From positions 1-5,993 of the forward strand of contig CAKZJI010000055.1 of assembly GCA_936941515.1 (NCBI GenBank): a stretch of 5,993 bases of DNA, given 5' to 3'. A program made the position numbers and the translations under genes. Origin of the DNA: an uncultured Propionibacteriaceae bacterium. Lineage in GTDB: Bacteria; Actinomycetota; Actinomycetes; Propionibacteriales; Propionibacteriaceae. Of this stretch, positions 5,565 through 5,993 are shown in pieces. The notes beneath the pieces were generated by a model that did not search any database, was not told the DNA's origin, and saw only the letters and a list, made by a program, of their open reading frames with translations. Positions within the stretch are counted from its first letter, which is position 1. Each line of letters opens with the position of its first letter.

Positions 5565-5973
5565 CCGGGGCGCGTCGCTGCTGTTGCCCATCCTGCCGCT
5601 GCTCTGGCTGATGCCGAAGTTGAACCTGCTCCGCCTTTCTGACGACGCGGCACAGTCACTCGGCCTTTCGGTGCGGCAGTTGCGTCTGCTGGTGAATGTC
5701 ATCGTCCTTCTCTGGGTCGGCGCGAGTGTCGCCATCACCGGCCCTATCGCCTTTATCGGCCTGTTGGTGCCGCATCTTGCCAAGTTCTGGATTGGCTACG
5801 ATTTGCGCCTTGCCGTGCCGATGTGCGCCCTGCTCGGCGCGCTGCTCTTGGTCGCCGCCGACGTGCTGGCCATCCACCTCGCCCACCCGGCGCAACTGCC
5901 CGCCGGTGCAGTGCTCGCCATCATCGGCGCGCCCTGCTTCGGCCTGCTTGCCAAACGCCGGAGCGACTCATGA
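5560..5973 (+). pseudogene. FecCD/BtuC-family ABC transporter permease, 5'-truncated (C-terminal part only)
   Basis: About 137 codons match the C-terminal part of the FecCD/BtuC permeases that import iron-siderophores, haem or cobalamin. LNLLRLSDDAAQSLGL followed by VRQLRLL is the typical cytoplasmic loop. GPIAFIGLLVPHLAK is the family hallmark that contacts the ATPase. ADVLAIHLAHPAQLPAGAVLAIIGAPCFGLL is the usual final pair of segments (about 20 aa each). Intact members have about 330-350 residues in 9-10 TM helices, so around 200 N-terminal residues are missing. Upstream in the same frame is only the antisense of the kinase, with no ribosome binding site. In-frame GTG (5536) or ATG (5611) starts could make a fragment, but it could not form a normal permease. 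The stop overlaps the next gene by ATGA, the usual operon junction. It may be a real deletion/rearrangement remnant or an assembly chimera. Confidence 0.75.
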
Positions 5974-5993
5974 ACCACCCCAAACGCCAACTG
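5970..5993 (+). CDS. Start of the next transporter gene, probably the ABC ATP-binding subunit (partial)
   Basis: An ATG at 5970 overlaps the permease stop as ATGA and reads MNHPKRQL to the window edge (8 codons). In FecCD operons the gene immediately after the permease is normally the ATPase (FecE/BtuD type), and a short basic N-terminus before the Walker A domain is normal. The identity is inferred only from position; no domain motif is within the window. It would depend on transcription through the truncated permease. Confidence 0.5.

Noticed and set aside
5553..5783. 77-codon upstream extension of the kinase frame
   Set aside because: The added residues are the antisense of the FecCD fragment, and a strong AAGGAG lies 6 bases before the ATG at 5552.
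5299..5973. Full 224-codon plus-strand frame considered as an intact short permease
   Set aside because: Its first ~85 codons are antisense to the kinase's well-conserved N-terminal half, carry no TM segments, and do not resemble FecCD N-termini.

Overview
The window reads as a high-GC Gram-positive (Actinomycetota) chromosome. Three things point there: the purC / purS / purQ grouping with a separate PurS subunit, a DUF2510-plus-single-TM secreted-domain protein, and a PfkB kinase whose C-terminal 'FGGSLAAPGWGDIADWW' block I associate with actinomycete sugar kinases. A Propionibacteriales-type host fits, but I cannot fix the genus from sequence alone.

Layout, left to right. (1) Bases 1-105 hold the last 34 codons of purC (SAICAR synthetase), plus strand. 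(2) Bases 116-1006, minus strand, encode a membrane-anchored protein: DUF2510 motif, one TM helix, a Ser/Pro/Thr-rich stalk and an exported domain. It sits convergent to purC and divergent from purS, with only 10 and 46 bp of spacer. (3) purS (1053-1292) and purQ (1292-1966) overlap by one base. They encode the small and glutaminase subunits of FGAM synthase. purL is not adjacent. A strong hairpin at 1969-2000 closes the purine operon and probably also the convergent gene. (4) Bases 2020-4287, minus strand, encode a 755-aa predicted lipoprotein with a right-handed beta-helix followed by an RTX calcium-binding nonapeptide module. (5) Bases 4413-5552, minus strand, encode a complete PfkB-family carbohydrate kinase. 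(6) From about 5560 to 5973, plus strand, lies only the C-terminal ~40% of a FecCD/BtuC-type ABC permease. It abuts the kinase's ribosome binding site head-to-head. A next gene, probably the ATPase, starts in a 4-base overlap at 5970.

The purine genes form a coherent metabolic block (steps 4 and 8 of IMP synthesis). The right half is accessory in character: a surface beta-helix/RTX lipoprotein whose middle is clearly AT-richer than its neighbours, a sugar kinase of unknown substrate, and a broken or chimeric junction with an iron-siderophore-type transporter. I see no tRNA, rRNA, CRISPR array, insertion sequence or integrase, and no convincing new defence system. The best leads are the truncated-permease junction and the RTX lipoprotein.
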